Shown piece by piece: positions 27,260 to 35,399 of a DNA stretch of 64,000 nt; within the stretch, counting starts at the first letter, position 1, and each line of letters starts with the position of its first letter. The stretch is taken from positions 372,001 to 436,000 of the forward strand of contig NZ_JACHNY010000001.1 in NCBI RefSeq assembly GCF_014199625.1, in the 5' to 3' direction. A model generated the notes under the pieces. It was not told where the DNA came from and did not search any database. It saw only the letters and a program-made list of their open reading frames with translations. This DNA comes from Sphingomonas abaci (GTDB lineage Bacteria; Pseudomonadota; Alphaproteobacteria; Sphingomonadales; Sphingomonadaceae). A program made the translations under genes and the position numbers.

Positions 27260-27997
27260 CTAAAGTTTCGCCGCCGGCCGCAGCTTCGCCGAGTCCAGGT
27301 GCCAGCGGCGTTGCGATGCGGACGCGCCATCGACGCCGTTCACACGCCGCACGACATAGGCGCCCGTGAAACGCTGCGTCGCGCCATCGTCCAGCACCGC
27401 CTCCACTGTGACCGGCACGCTCTGGTAGACCGACCCAGCCGCGCCCTCCGCCGGCGGCAAGGCACCGATCGTCACGCGGGTCGACCGGGTCTGGGCGAAC
27501 CCCTTGCTGAAATCCGCGAAACGCTGGCCCGGCCGGCCATCATCGCCCCAAGACTGCCAGGCGGTGGCATAATCCCGGGCGTTCAAGGCAGCATAATAGC
27601 GCCGGACCACATCCGCCGCCGCCCCCCCGCCCTGCGGATCGGCGCCACAGCCCTGCATCGGTGGCCCGTCCCCGTCGAACAGGGCGCAGGCCCGCGCGAT
27701 CTCGTCGTCGATCAGCGCACAGCTGTTCGCGGCATTGCAGGGCGGATGCGTCGCCGGCGACACGTTCCGGCAGATCGCGACCCGCTTCGCGGCGGCGGCC
27801 TCGCCGATATCGTCCGCGCAGGACAGGATGCCGGACCGCGCCAGGGCGACCGACGTGGCGGTCGGTCTCGGCCTGGGCGTTGGCGAGGACGTGGCAGCGG
27901 TCGCCCGCGCCGTCTCGCCGCTCGGGGCGGACGGGCCGCAACCCGCCAGCGCCCCCGCCAGCGCCATTCCCAGGGATAGCCTCGCGCCGGCCCCCAT
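27260..27997 (-). CDS. Predicted lipoprotein, Cys-rich N-terminal part and NTF2-like C-terminal part
   Basis: A 245-residue protein I do not recognise. The signal peptide ends in a lipobox (ALAGALAGC, Cys20). A Thr/Pro/Arg-rich linker is followed by a segment at about 58-120 with seven Cys (ILSCADDIG, AICRNV, PPCNAANSCALIDDEIARAC, MQGCG) and a look of LprI-type lysozyme-inhibitor domains. Residues about 125-240 start ADVVRRYYAALNARDYATAWQSW, as in NTF2-like secreted domains. GGAGG lies just upstream, but with short spacing to the chosen ATG. It starts 15 bases after the small acidic gene and is probably in one transcript with it. Confidence 0.75.
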   Translation of the reverse strand: MGAGARLSLGMALAGALAGCGPSAPSGETARATAATSSPTPRPRPTATSVALARSGILSCADDIGEAAAAKRVAICRNVSPATHPPCNAANSCALIDDEIARACALFDGDGPPMQGCGADPQGGGAAADVVRRYYAALNARDYATAWQSWGDDGRPGQRFADFSKGFAQTRSTRVTIGALPPAEGAAGSVYQSVPVTVEAVLDDGATQRFTGAYVVRRVNGVDGASASQRRWHLDSAKLRPAAKL

Positions 27998-28012
27998 TCC
28001 TCCACTCCGATC

Positions 28013-28219
28013 TTATTGGCCCGCCACGCCCCGTCCCGCGACGGTCTCGTAGGCGGACAATTCGTCGCCGATCGCGACCTTGGCGGCAAGGTCGTCGGCG
28101 CGCGCCTTGTCCTGGGCGGCGCGCTTCGGATTGTCCGGGTCGCCATCCGGATCGGCCGCGCCAACATTGGGGCTGTCGGGCATGTAGAGGATCGGCTGTT
28201 CGGTGCGTTCGTCGGCCAT
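28013..28219 (-). CDS. Small acidic hydrophilic protein, unknown
   Basis: A 68-residue protein without signal peptide or membrane segment. It starts MADERTEQPILYMPDSPNVG, has a DPDGDPDNP acidic turn, then a helical part AAQDKARADDLAAKVAIGDEL. AAGGAG lies 6 bases ahead of this ATG, an ideal ribosome binding site, which argues that it is real. The DPDGDPDNP stretch could bind calcium, but this is only a resemblance. It precedes the lipoprotein gene by 15 bases. Confidence 0.65.
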   Translation of the reverse strand: MADERTEQPILYMPDSPNVGAADPDGDPDNPKRAAQDKARADDLAAKVAIGDELSAYETVAGRGVAGQ

Positions 28220-28310
28220 CGTCTTCTCCTTGGCTGGGCGGTCAACGCGCCGGGGCCAGGCTGGTGCCGAAGGAGAGCCACGCGCTGCGACGATGCGAGC
28301 CGGATGGCGG

Positions 28311-28340
28311 ATAAAGCAAAGGCCGGCGCAATGGCCGGCC
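28311..28340 (-). terminator. Terminator downstream of tRNA-Pro
   Basis: On the minus strand GGCCGGC, a six-base loop and GCCGGCC form a perfect seven-pair stem, followed by TTTGCTTTAT. It begins 15 bases after the 3-prime end of tRNA-Pro. Confidence 0.75.
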
Positions 28341-28354
28341 CTCACGGAAATAAA

Positions 28355-28431
28355 TGGTCGGGAAGAGAGGATTCGAACCTCCGGCCCCTGCCTCCCGAAG
28401 ACAGTGCTCTACCAGGCTGAGCTACTCCCCG
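28355..28431 (-). tRNA. tRNA-Pro (anticodon CGG)
   Basis: A 77-base cloverleaf with encoded CCA. The acceptor CGGGGAG pairs with CTTCCCG including one G-T. The D arm is GCTC/GAGC, the anticodon arm CTGTC/GGCAG with loop TTCGGGA (anticodon CGG), and the T arm GGAGG/CCTCT with TTCGAAT. The discriminator base is A. It is alone, and its own terminator follows. Confidence 0.96.
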
Positions 28432-28548
28432 ACGGAGTTCCGATCGTCATTCAGTGCCCTTGTGAGGCGCTTCGGGAGCCGACCGGATTGGCTTGGAGGC
28501 GCGCCTATATCCAGCGCCTCCCGCCCGTGCAACAGGTTTTTTCGCCGA

Positions 28549-29556
28549 TCAGTCGAACCCGGTCAGAAAACGCGTGGCATAGAAGACCGCCGCGCCGATC
28601 GCGCCTGCCGCCGGCAGGGTGATGAACCAGGCGATGACGATGTTCGACGCCACGTTCCACCGCACCGCAGACAGCCGCCGCGACGCGCCGACACCGACGA
28701 TCGCGCCGGTGATGGTGTGGGTGGACGAAACCGGAATGCCGCCCAGCGTCGCCATGAACAGGGTGATCGCGCCGCCCGTCTCCGCGCAGAAGCCCTGCGC
28801 CGGGGTCAGCCGGGTGATCTTCGACCCCATGGTGTGGACGATCCGCCAGCCGCCCGACAGCGTGCCCAGCGCCATGGCCGCCTGGCAGCTCAGCACCACC
28901 CAGAAAGGCACGGAGAACTCGCCGCCCAGATAGCCCTGGCTGTAGAGCAGCACGGCGATGATCCCCATCGTCTTCTGCGCGTCATTGCCGCCATGGCCCA
29001 GCGAGTAGAGCGCGGCGGAGACGAGCTGGAGCTTGCGGAATCGCTTGTCGACGCCCAGCGGCGTCAGCCGGATGCTGGTCCACGCGACCGCCAGCACCAG
29101 CATCAGCGCCAGGATCAGCCCGATGGCGGGCGAGGCGAAGATGGCGATCACCGTCTTGACCACCCCGCCCCACACCACCGCGGCCGATCCCGCCTTGGCC
29201 ATGCCGGCGCCCAGCAGGCCGCCGATCAGCGCATGGCTGGACGAGGAGGGAATGCCCTTCACCCAGGTGATGACGTTCCAGGCGATCGCGCCCGACAGCG
29301 CGCCGAAGATCACGACCGGATCGATGATCTGCGCGTCGACGATGCCCTTGCCCACCGTCTGCGCGACATGGAGGCCGAACACGGCGAAGGCGATGAAGTT
29401 GAAGAAGGCGGCCCAGAGCACCGCATATTGCGGCTTGAGCACGCGGGTGGACACCACCGTCGCGATCGAGTTCGCGGCGTCGTGCAGGCCGTTCAGGAAG
29501 TCGAACAGCAGCGCCACGCCGATCAGCGCGACGAGGATCGGAAGCGAGACGGTCAT
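28549..29556 (-). CDS. pit: Inorganic phosphate transporter, PiT family
   Basis: Low-affinity proton- or sodium-coupled phosphate permease of 335 residues with about ten membrane segments. Both internal PiT repeats are visible: FDFLNGLHDAANSIATVVSTRVL near the N-terminus (GLHDAANS motif) and YSLGHGGNDAQKTMG in the second half (GGNDAQK motif). IPVSSTHTITGAIVGVG and IPSSSSHALIGGLLGAG are also typical. It overlaps the stop of the DUF47 gene by one base, the standard pairing of Pit with its PhoU-like partner. Confidence 0.94.
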   Translation of the reverse strand: MTVSLPILVALIGVALLFDFLNGLHDAANSIATVVSTRVLKPQYAVLWAAFFNFIAFAVFGLHVAQTVGKGIVDAQIIDPVVIFGALSGAIAWNVITWVKGIPSSSSHALIGGLLGAGMAKAGSAAVVWGGVVKTVIAIFASPAIGLILALMLVLAVAWTSIRLTPLGVDKRFRKLQLVSAALYSLGHGGNDAQKTMGIIAVLLYSQGYLGGEFSVPFWVVLSCQAAMALGTLSGGWRIVHTMGSKITRLTPAQGFCAETGGAITLFMATLGGIPVSSTHTITGAIVGVGASRRLSAVRWNVASNIVIAWFITLPAAGAIGAAVFYATRFLTGFD

Positions 29557-30197
29557 CAGGCGTGATCGATGACGAGACCCTGGATCTCGTTCGCCACATC
29601 CTCGAACCGGTCGATGATGCGCTCCAGGTGGCTGTAGATCTCGCGCCCGATCACGAACTGCATCGGCTGGTCCTGGCGCGCCTGGAACAGCGCCTTCAAA
29701 CCCTGGTCATGGGTCGCGTCCCCATGCCCCTCGATCTTGATCATCCGGGCTGTAAGCTGGTTCAGCCGCTCGCTGTTGCGGCTGAGTGAGCGGAGCAGCG
29801 GGATCGCCTCCTGCGTGATCCTGGCGGCCTCGACCGCGATGCCGGCCATCGCCACCATCTCGGGTTCGAATCGGGTCACGCCATAGAGCGCGATGGTGTT
29901 CGCGGTCTGGTTCATCTGGTCGATCGCGTCGTCCATCACGCCGATCAGGTCGGTGATTGCCGAACGGTCGAACGGAGTCACGAACACGCGACGCACGTCC
30001 TGCAGCACGTCGCGGGTGATGTCGTCCGCCTCATGTTCACGCGCGACGATCTCGGCGATCTCCGCCTCGATCGGTCCGTCGCCGCTCAGCAGCCGCTGCA
30101 ACGCGCCCGCGCCGGCGACCAGGGTCGCGGCATGGGCTTCGAACTGATCGAAGAACTTGCCCTGTTTGGGCATCAACGACTGAAACCAGCCAAGCAT
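29556..30197 (-). CDS. DUF47 (PhoU-like) phosphate transport accessory protein
   Basis: A 213-residue all-helical protein. MLGWFQSLMPKQGKFFDQFE at the start and EHEADDITRDVLQDVRRVFVTPFDRSAITDL (conserved EHEAD and TPFDR motifs) are diagnostic of the DUF47 family, also called Pit accessory protein. These PhoU-like bundles bind metals and regulate or couple the adjacent Pit transporter. I chose the ATG at 30197 with GGAGG 9 bases upstream; an ATG 12 codons earlier lacks support. No good Pho box was found upstream. Confidence 0.92.
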   Translation of the reverse strand: MLGWFQSLMPKQGKFFDQFEAHAATLVAGAGALQRLLSGDGPIEAEIAEIVAREHEADDITRDVLQDVRRVFVTPFDRSAITDLIGVMDDAIDQMNQTANTIALYGVTRFEPEMVAMAGIAVEAARITQEAIPLLRSLSRNSERLNQLTARMIKIEGHGDATHDQGLKALFQARQDQPMQFVIGREIYSHLERIIDRFEDVANEIQGLVIDHA

Positions 30198-30299
30198 TCG
30201 GATTCGCCTCCACGTCCCCTGCCACAGCGGCACGGGTCCCGAGTTATCGCGCCCACTGGCCCAAGCGGCCGCGCGAATCCAGCCGGAAACCGGTCTGGA

Positions 30300-31727
30300 T
30301 CAGCGTGGACGCAAGCCAAACCGCCGGAACAGGCCACGTTTTGCCAGTGATTCGAACATCTCGCCAGGGCCTTCGGGGTCGAGCACCTCATTGTCGGCCA
30401 GCCATTGCTCGACCTCCGACAGGTTGGGGATGGCATAGGGGCGCAGCGTCTTGCCGGCCCCGCGCAGATGCTCGATCGCGCCGATCAGCGAGTCCTGCGC
30501 CGCGATCGCGGCGGTCACCGCCGCCGGGGTGACGCCCAGATGCTCGGCGAGCAGGTCGTCGCGGATTTCGGTCACCCGCGCCCGGTCCCGTTCGGTCGTC
30601 GCCTCGATCGCCAGGTCGCATTCGGTGTCTAGCCGCAGCGAGCGGTTGTTGACGTTGCTCGACCCCAGGCGAAATACCCTGTCGTCCGCGATCAGGATCT
30701 TGGCGTGGACATAGATGGGCGTGCCACCATCGGTATAGGGATGGTACATGCGCAAGCGGCGATGCCGGTCGCGGCGGCGCAGCGCTTCCATCAGCCGCGC
30801 GCGCGCCGTGTCCATCGCCAGCGGCTCCAACCAGCCCTGCGCGGTCAGCGGGTTGATGACGACGATCTCCGGCCCGTCCGCCTCGTCCAGCCGACGCGCG
30901 ATCGCCTCGGCGATGCGGCGCGAGGCGAAATACTGGCTCTCGATATACAGGTGCCGGCGCGCGCCCGCGATCTGCGCCAGGAACAGCGCCTCGCTCTCGT
31001 GCACCGCCACCTGGTCGTCCATTTCGGGCAAGGTCCGGGCGATGCCGACGTCGATCCCCTCGAAATCGACGCGCAGCCCCTCCGGCCAGCAGGGACCGGA
31101 CGGTGCCGTCGGCGCCATCGCCCCGCCGCCCGCCGCGTGCCAGCGCTCTCGGAACAGCTCGCCCAGCGCCCCCGCCACCGGCCCCTGCACCGCGTTGATC
31201 GCGTCGTGCCACGGCTTGTAGCGGCGCCGCGTCGTCGGCCGGCGACGTTGCGGATCGTCCTCCAGATGCGCCCGCGTGTCCCATCGGTCGCCGGTCATGT
31301 CGATGCCGCCGCAAAAGGCCAGGCAGTCGTCGATGATGACGATCTTCTGGTGATGCGAGGCGGCGGTCGGGTGATGGCCGTCCAGCTTGGTATGGATGCG
31401 CGGATGCTTCATCCAGCGCATCACGGTGAAGATGGTGGTGCCGCGCCCCAGCGACTTGAGCGCACCGACGTCCCAGCGCAGCAGGTGCACTTCCAGATCG
31501 GGATTGCGCTCCACCAGATGATGGATGAACGCGCCGACCGGCGCCGGCCCGTCACTTGCCCGGTGATCCAGCACGATGCGCGCATCGAAGTCCCAGCCGA
31601 TCAGCAGGATGCGCCGCTTCGCCTGGAGCATCGCCTGACGCGCGACGCGAAAATATTCGTCGGCATCGACGATCACCGTCATCCGATCGGCGCGTTCGAT
31701 GCGCCAACAGTCCTGCCCCGGCTTCAT
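30300..31727 (-). CDS. Phospholipase D-like / cardiolipin synthase-like protein
   Basis: A 475-residue protein with two PLD catalytic motifs. The first is in the region IHTKLDGHHPTAASHHQKIV continuing IIDD, where HHQKIVIIDD fits HxK-x4-D. The second is IYVHAKILIADDRVFRLGSSN. CGGIDMTGDRWDT and NNRSLRLDTECDLAIEA are also typical of the family. It lacks the N-terminal membrane helices of classical cardiolipin synthase, so it is more like a soluble or peripheral phospholipase D. The ATG at 31727 has AAGGGA 6 bases upstream. It is divergent from dinB, with a 102-base gap. Confidence 0.88.
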   Translation of the reverse strand: MKPGQDCWRIERADRMTVIVDADEYFRVARQAMLQAKRRILLIGWDFDARIVLDHRASDGPAPVGAFIHHLVERNPDLEVHLLRWDVGALKSLGRGTTIFTVMRWMKHPRIHTKLDGHHPTAASHHQKIVIIDDCLAFCGGIDMTGDRWDTRAHLEDDPQRRRPTTRRRYKPWHDAINAVQGPVAGALGELFRERWHAAGGGAMAPTAPSGPCWPEGLRVDFEGIDVGIARTLPEMDDQVAVHESEALFLAQIAGARRHLYIESQYFASRRIAEAIARRLDEADGPEIVVINPLTAQGWLEPLAMDTARARLMEALRRRDRHRRLRMYHPYTDGGTPIYVHAKILIADDRVFRLGSSNVNNRSLRLDTECDLAIEATTERDRARVTEIRDDLLAEHLGVTPAAVTAAIAAQDSLIGAIEHLRGAGKTLRPYAIPNLSEVEQWLADNEVLDPEGPGEMFESLAKRGLFRRFGLRPR

Positions 31728-31829
31728 GGCGTCCCTTCCGACCCTGATCCCGCCCGCGCTCCTGCCGCATCGCGTGCGATCGCGCAAATGCTCGCACCCA
31801 CAGCGGCTTGCGCGTATGATCCCAGGATC

Positions 31830-32912
31830 ATGAGCGAGGAGCGGCCGCGCAAGATCATCCATATCGACATGGACGCCTTCTATGCCTCGGTCGAGCAGCG
31901 CGACGACCCTGCCTTGCGAGGGCGACCGGTTGCGGTGGGGGGATCGCGAGCGCGCGGCGTGGTGGCGGCGGCGAGCTACGAGGCGCGCGCCTTCGGGGTG
32001 CGCTCCGCCATGCCCTCCGCCTCCGCGGTGCGGCGCTGCCCCGATCTGATCTTCGTGCGTCCCCGCTTCGAGGTCTATCACGCGGTCTCGCAGCAGATCC
32101 GCGCCATCTTCCGCGACTATACCGACGCCATCGAGCCGCTGTCGCTCGACGAGGCCTATCTCGACGTGTCGGAGGATCGCCATGGGCTCGGCTCGGCCGG
32201 CGCGATCGCGGAGGAGATCCGCCGCCGGATCAAGGCGGATACCGGCCTGACCGCCTCGGCCGGGGTCAGCTACAACAAGTTCATCGCCAAGCTCGCCTCG
32301 GACCAGAACAAACCCGATGGCCTGTGTGTCATCCCCCCGCACAAGGGCGCGGCCTTCGTCGCCGGGCTGCCGGTCAAGCGATTCCACGGCGTCGGGCCGG
32401 TGACCGCACGGCGGATGGAGGCGCTGGGCATCCTGACCGGCGCCGATCTGCGCGACCGGCCAATCGAAATGCTGCAACGGCATTTCGGCAGCTATGCCAC
32501 CTATCTCTACAATGCCGCCCGGGGCCAGGATCACCGCCCGGTGCGCGCCCATCGCGAGGCCAAGTCGATCGGCGCGGAACGCACCTTCGAACGCGACCTG
32601 AGCACCCCCGACGACCTCCATGCGCAGCTCGCGCGCGTGGCGGAGGCGGCCTGGGTGCGGGTCGAGCGGCACCAGGCGCACGGCCGCACCGTCACGCTGA
32701 AGCTGCGTCGCGCGGATTTCTCCACCATCACCCGGGCCCGGTCCGGGCGGACGGCGGTGACCGACCAGGCCGCTTTCCTGGCGATCGGCCGGGAGTTGCT
32801 GGACGCGCAGCTTCCGGTGCCGGGCGGCATCCGGCTGCTCGGCCTGACGCTGTCGGCGCTCACCCCGGCGGCAGCGGCGGAGAGCGACCCGGTCCAGCCG
32901 AGCCTGTTCTGA
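31830..32912 (+). CDS. dinB: DNA polymerase IV (DinB)
   Basis: Y-family translesion polymerase of 360 residues. It starts MSEERPRKIIHIDMDAFYAS; the first catalytic Asp and the steric-gate region follow as expected. IEPLSLDEAYLDVSE carries the other catalytic acids. ASAGVSYNKFIAKLASDQNKP and the helix-hairpin-helix FHGVGPVTARRMEALGI are present, and the little finger and a short C-terminal tail (VQPSLF) that may be a beta-clamp-binding motif close the protein. No clear LexA box (GTTC/GAAC repeat) is visible in the 102 bases upstream. It is convergent with the PEP-CTERM gene. Confidence 0.95.
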   Translation: MSEERPRKIIHIDMDAFYASVEQRDDPALRGRPVAVGGSRARGVVAAASYEARAFGVRSAMPSASAVRRCPDLIFVRPRFEVYHAVSQQIRAIFRDYTDAIEPLSLDEAYLDVSEDRHGLGSAGAIAEEIRRRIKADTGLTASAGVSYNKFIAKLASDQNKPDGLCVIPPHKGAAFVAGLPVKRFHGVGPVTARRMEALGILTGADLRDRPIEMLQRHFGSYATYLYNAARGQDHRPVRAHREAKSIGAERTFERDLSTPDDLHAQLARVAEAAWVRVERHQAHGRTVTLKLRRADFSTITRARSGRTAVTDQAAFLAIGRELLDAQLPVPGGIRLLGLTLSALTPAAAAESDPVQPSLF

Positions 32913-32926
32913 CCGCTTGCGGTCAG
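32909..32926. terminator. Perfect inverted repeat spanning the stop codons of dinB and the PEP-CTERM gene
   Basis: CTGACCGC, a TT spacer and GCGGTCAG form an eight-base inverted repeat. The dinB stop (32910-32912) and the stop of the convergent gene (32923-32925) both lie inside it. It could act as a bidirectional terminator, but there is no T run. Confidence 0.4.
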
Positions 32927-33513
32927 GCGGCGGCGAAGGCTGCCCCGCGCCGCCGCAGGACATAGCCCGCCAGGCCGAAGCCGAACAACGTCAACGCCCA
33001 GGTCGCCGGCTCGGGCACCATCGGCGTATAGGCGAAATCATCGCCCACCCGGCCGGCAAGCACCTCATAGCCGGTGATGATGCCGGTGAAGCGGCTGCCC
33101 GCACCGCCGAACGCGGCGGTGTTGATCGTCACCGCGCTGCACGCGGCATCGGTCGCCTGCGTGGCGGCCGGGGCGAAGCCGCCGACGCCGCCGGGCACGC
33201 AGGCCCGGCCGCTGCCCGACACGCCATACCGCACCGGTTCAAAGCGGAAGCTGAGGCCCTGGTCGTCCGAGGACAGGAAGATCGGCGAATCGGCCTGCCC
33301 GAAGCCGACATCCGCGCCATCGGCCACCGACACGACGAAGCGGATGGTCGCGGCCGAGAAAGCGGACGTGATCGGCCCCTGATTGTCATAGCCGGTGATC
33401 GCCGTCCCGGCGCCACGCGCCTGGAAGACATAGGTCAGCTCCGTCGCCGCCTGGGCCTGACCGGCCACGACCAACGCCGCGGTCATCGCGAGCCCCTTTA
33501 CCAACCCCTTCAT
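32923..33513 (-). CDS. PEP-CTERM sorting domain protein
   Basis: A 196-residue exported protein. The signal peptide (LVKGLAMTAALVVAGQAQAA) is cleaved near residue 23. The mature part is a beta-rich domain of unknown function with one likely disulfide pair (ACVPGG, DAACSAV). The C-terminal 31 residues are a textbook PEP-CTERM signal: VPEPATWALTLFGFGLAGYV, then LRRRG. Such proteins are processed by an exosortase and linked to exopolysaccharide secretion; no exosortase gene lies in this window. The ATG at 33513 has GGAGG upstream; an ATG 17 codons earlier is rejected. Confidence 0.88.
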   Translation of the reverse strand: MKGLVKGLAMTAALVVAGQAQAATELTYVFQARGAGTAITGYDNQGPITSAFSAATIRFVVSVADGADVGFGQADSPIFLSSDDQGLSFRFEPVRYGVSGSGRACVPGGVGGFAPAATQATDAACSAVTINTAAFGGAGSRFTGIITGYEVLAGRVGDDFAYTPMVPEPATWALTLFGFGLAGYVLRRRGAAFAAA

Positions 33514-33629
33514 AATCCTGCCTCCAAACGCATTTCGCCCAGCATCTATGGTAAACAGCCACATAGATACAGGCTAAACCGACCGTCCGGTCAGCGATAG
33601 GACCATCCGGTCCGATCCGGATCGCATCG

Positions 33630-35399
33630 TTATGGTCGCGGCAGGGTCAGCACCGCTTCCGCCCCCAGGCCGTGCCCGGCGGAGCGCAGGTCGAGCGTTC
33701 CCTCCATCGCCGCCATCGTATTGGCGCACCAGTGCAGACCCAGTCCGCCGCGCCGGTCGGCCCGGGTCGAATAGCCGCGCCGGAACAGCGTCACGTCGCT
33801 GCCCGGCGCGAAACCGGCGCCGTCGTCACGGATGGTGACCGTCACGCGGGCGGCATCGGCGACGGCGCTCACCGAGATGCGGCCCCTGCCCAGCCCAGCC
33901 GCGATGATCGCCTCGACCGCGTTGCCGACCAGATTGCCCAGCACCTGCGCCAGAAGCAGCCGGTTGGCGCGGACCATCACTGGTCCCGCCGGCAGGCTGA
34001 GCGCGATCGAGACGGCGGGCGCATACTGGGCAATCGACGCCTGGCGCGCGACGAGCGCGACGATGTCGCAAGGCTCCAGCGGCGGACGTCCATCCGCCTC
34101 GGCCTGGTGCGCGCCGATCACCTCCAGCACATGCGCCAGGGCCTCGCGCCCGGCCGCCGCGTCCGCCGCGATGCCGGCCCGATCGCGCGCGTCCGCGTCG
34201 AGCGCGGCGGCGACGAAGGCGGCCAGCCGCTGCCGCCGCTCGGGTTCGAGGTCGGGCAGCGCCAGTTCCGACAGCGCCCGGTCGAGCATCGCCCGGTCCG
34301 CCCCCGGCCGCGCGCCCGACGAGCGGCTGAGGATGGTGCTGATCGGACCCAGCGCGTTGCGGACGTTGTGCATCACCGCCACCGCGCTGTCCGATTGGCC
34401 GAGCGCGAAACTCTGCGCCTCGATCCGCGCGTGCAGGTCGTGCAACTGGCCGAGCATCGCGTTGAGGCTGGCGGTCAGCGCCCCGATCTCGTCGCGTCGG
34501 CCGCCATCGTCGAGCGGGGTCAGCATCGCGGAGGCGCGGACCCGCTGCATATGGTGCTCCACCCGGGCGAGCGGGTCGAGCACATGGCGGGCGATGGCGC
34601 GGCGCAGGACCAGCAGCAGGCCGAGCAGCAGCAGCGTCGATCCAGCCGCCGACAGCAGCAGCATCCGTCGCCCCAACATCGCCATGTCGCGCGGCAGGTC
34701 CATGTGCGCGACCGCGACGGTCCGCCCGTCCGGTCCGGCCAGCGGCAGCCGCACCGCGACCGTCCGCCACGACCAGGCGAGCGGTTCGATGCCTGTCCCT
34801 GCCCCTACCCCCGTGCCCATGCCCGTGCCCGGCGCAGGCGGCGACAGTCGCACCGCGGCGCGGCGCGTCCCGGCCCAGCGATCGAGGCGGACCGGCCGCA
34901 CCAGTAGGATCGCCGGCCCCTGCGGTCGCGGTCGGGCCAGGCCGACCGCGACCAGCGCGCCGTCGGTAATGGCGAAGCCGCGAGCGATCGCCTTCCCCTC
35001 GAGCCAACTGGCGCTCGACTGGTCGCGCAGCAGCGCGCCCAGCCGGGCCCGGCCGGCGGCGTCGCCAACCTGCGCCTCCGGCCGGCCGTCGGCCGCGATC
35101 CGCGCGACCGCCGCGCCCGGCGTCAATCGAATTGGAGCGCCGCGCACCGCCAGGTCGTGCGCGGCATGTTCGGTCCGGGCGGCGGTGGCCGCGATCCCGG
35201 TGCGCAGCCGGGCGACGTCGCGGATCAGGCCGCGCTCCTCCAGCGTGTCGAAACTCGGCGTGATGATCGCGGTCAGCAGCAGCGTGATCGCCACCGCCCC
35301 GGCCAGCCCCGTGACGCTCAACAGGAGGACCAGCCGCCGGCCGAGCGACCGCGGCCCGCCCCGCAGCCGCCGCCGCCGCCGCCGCCGCCGCCACGGCAT
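33630..35399 (-). CDS. Sensor histidine kinase, membrane-bound
   Basis: A 589-residue kinase. A very basic N-terminus (eight consecutive Arg) precedes membrane helix 1 at about residues 22-44. A periplasmic sensor region of about 190 residues follows, then helix 2 (LLLLSAAGSTLLLLGLLLVL), a HAMP-like linker (LDPLARVEHHMQRV, DEIGALTASLNAML) and the phosphoacceptor region VAVMHNVRNALGPISTIL with its His present. The ATPase domain has the N box NLVGNAVEAI, the G1 box RDDGAGFAPG and the G2 box GGLGLHWC. The ATG overlaps the stop of the REC-GGDEF-EAL gene by one base (TGATG), so the two form a cognate pair. Confidence 0.87.
   Translation of the reverse strand: MPWRRRRRRRRLRGGPRSLGRRLVLLLSVTGLAGAVAITLLLTAIITPSFDTLEERGLIRDVARLRTGIAATAARTEHAAHDLAVRGAPIRLTPGAAVARIAADGRPEAQVGDAAGRARLGALLRDQSSASWLEGKAIARGFAITDGALVAVGLARPRPQGPAILLVRPVRLDRWAGTRRAAVRLSPPAPGTGMGTGVGAGTGIEPLAWSWRTVAVRLPLAGPDGRTVAVAHMDLPRDMAMLGRRMLLLSAAGSTLLLLGLLLVLRRAIARHVLDPLARVEHHMQRVRASAMLTPLDDGGRRDEIGALTASLNAMLGQLHDLHARIEAQSFALGQSDSAVAVMHNVRNALGPISTILSRSSGARPGADRAMLDRALSELALPDLEPERRQRLAAFVAAALDADARDRAGIAADAAAGREALAHVLEVIGAHQAEADGRPPLEPCDIVALVARQASIAQYAPAVSIALSLPAGPVMVRANRLLLAQVLGNLVGNAVEAIIAAGLGRGRISVSAVADAARVTVTIRDDGAGFAPGSDVTLFRRGYSTRADRRGGLGLHWCANTMAAMEGTLDLRSAGHGLGAEAVLTLPRP
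35366..35392. repeat. (GCC)9 trinucleotide repeat inside the sensor kinase gene
   Basis: Nine perfect GCC units on the plus strand. Read on the minus strand they give CGG codons for the eight-Arg run at residues 4-11 of the kinase. Slippage by whole units would change only the number of Arg residues before the first membrane helix; loss or gain of a single base would break the reading frame just after the start. Confidence 0.85.

Noticed and set aside
31728..31829. LexA box upstream of dinB
   Set aside because: No GTTC or GAAC pair with the right spacing is present in the intergenic region.
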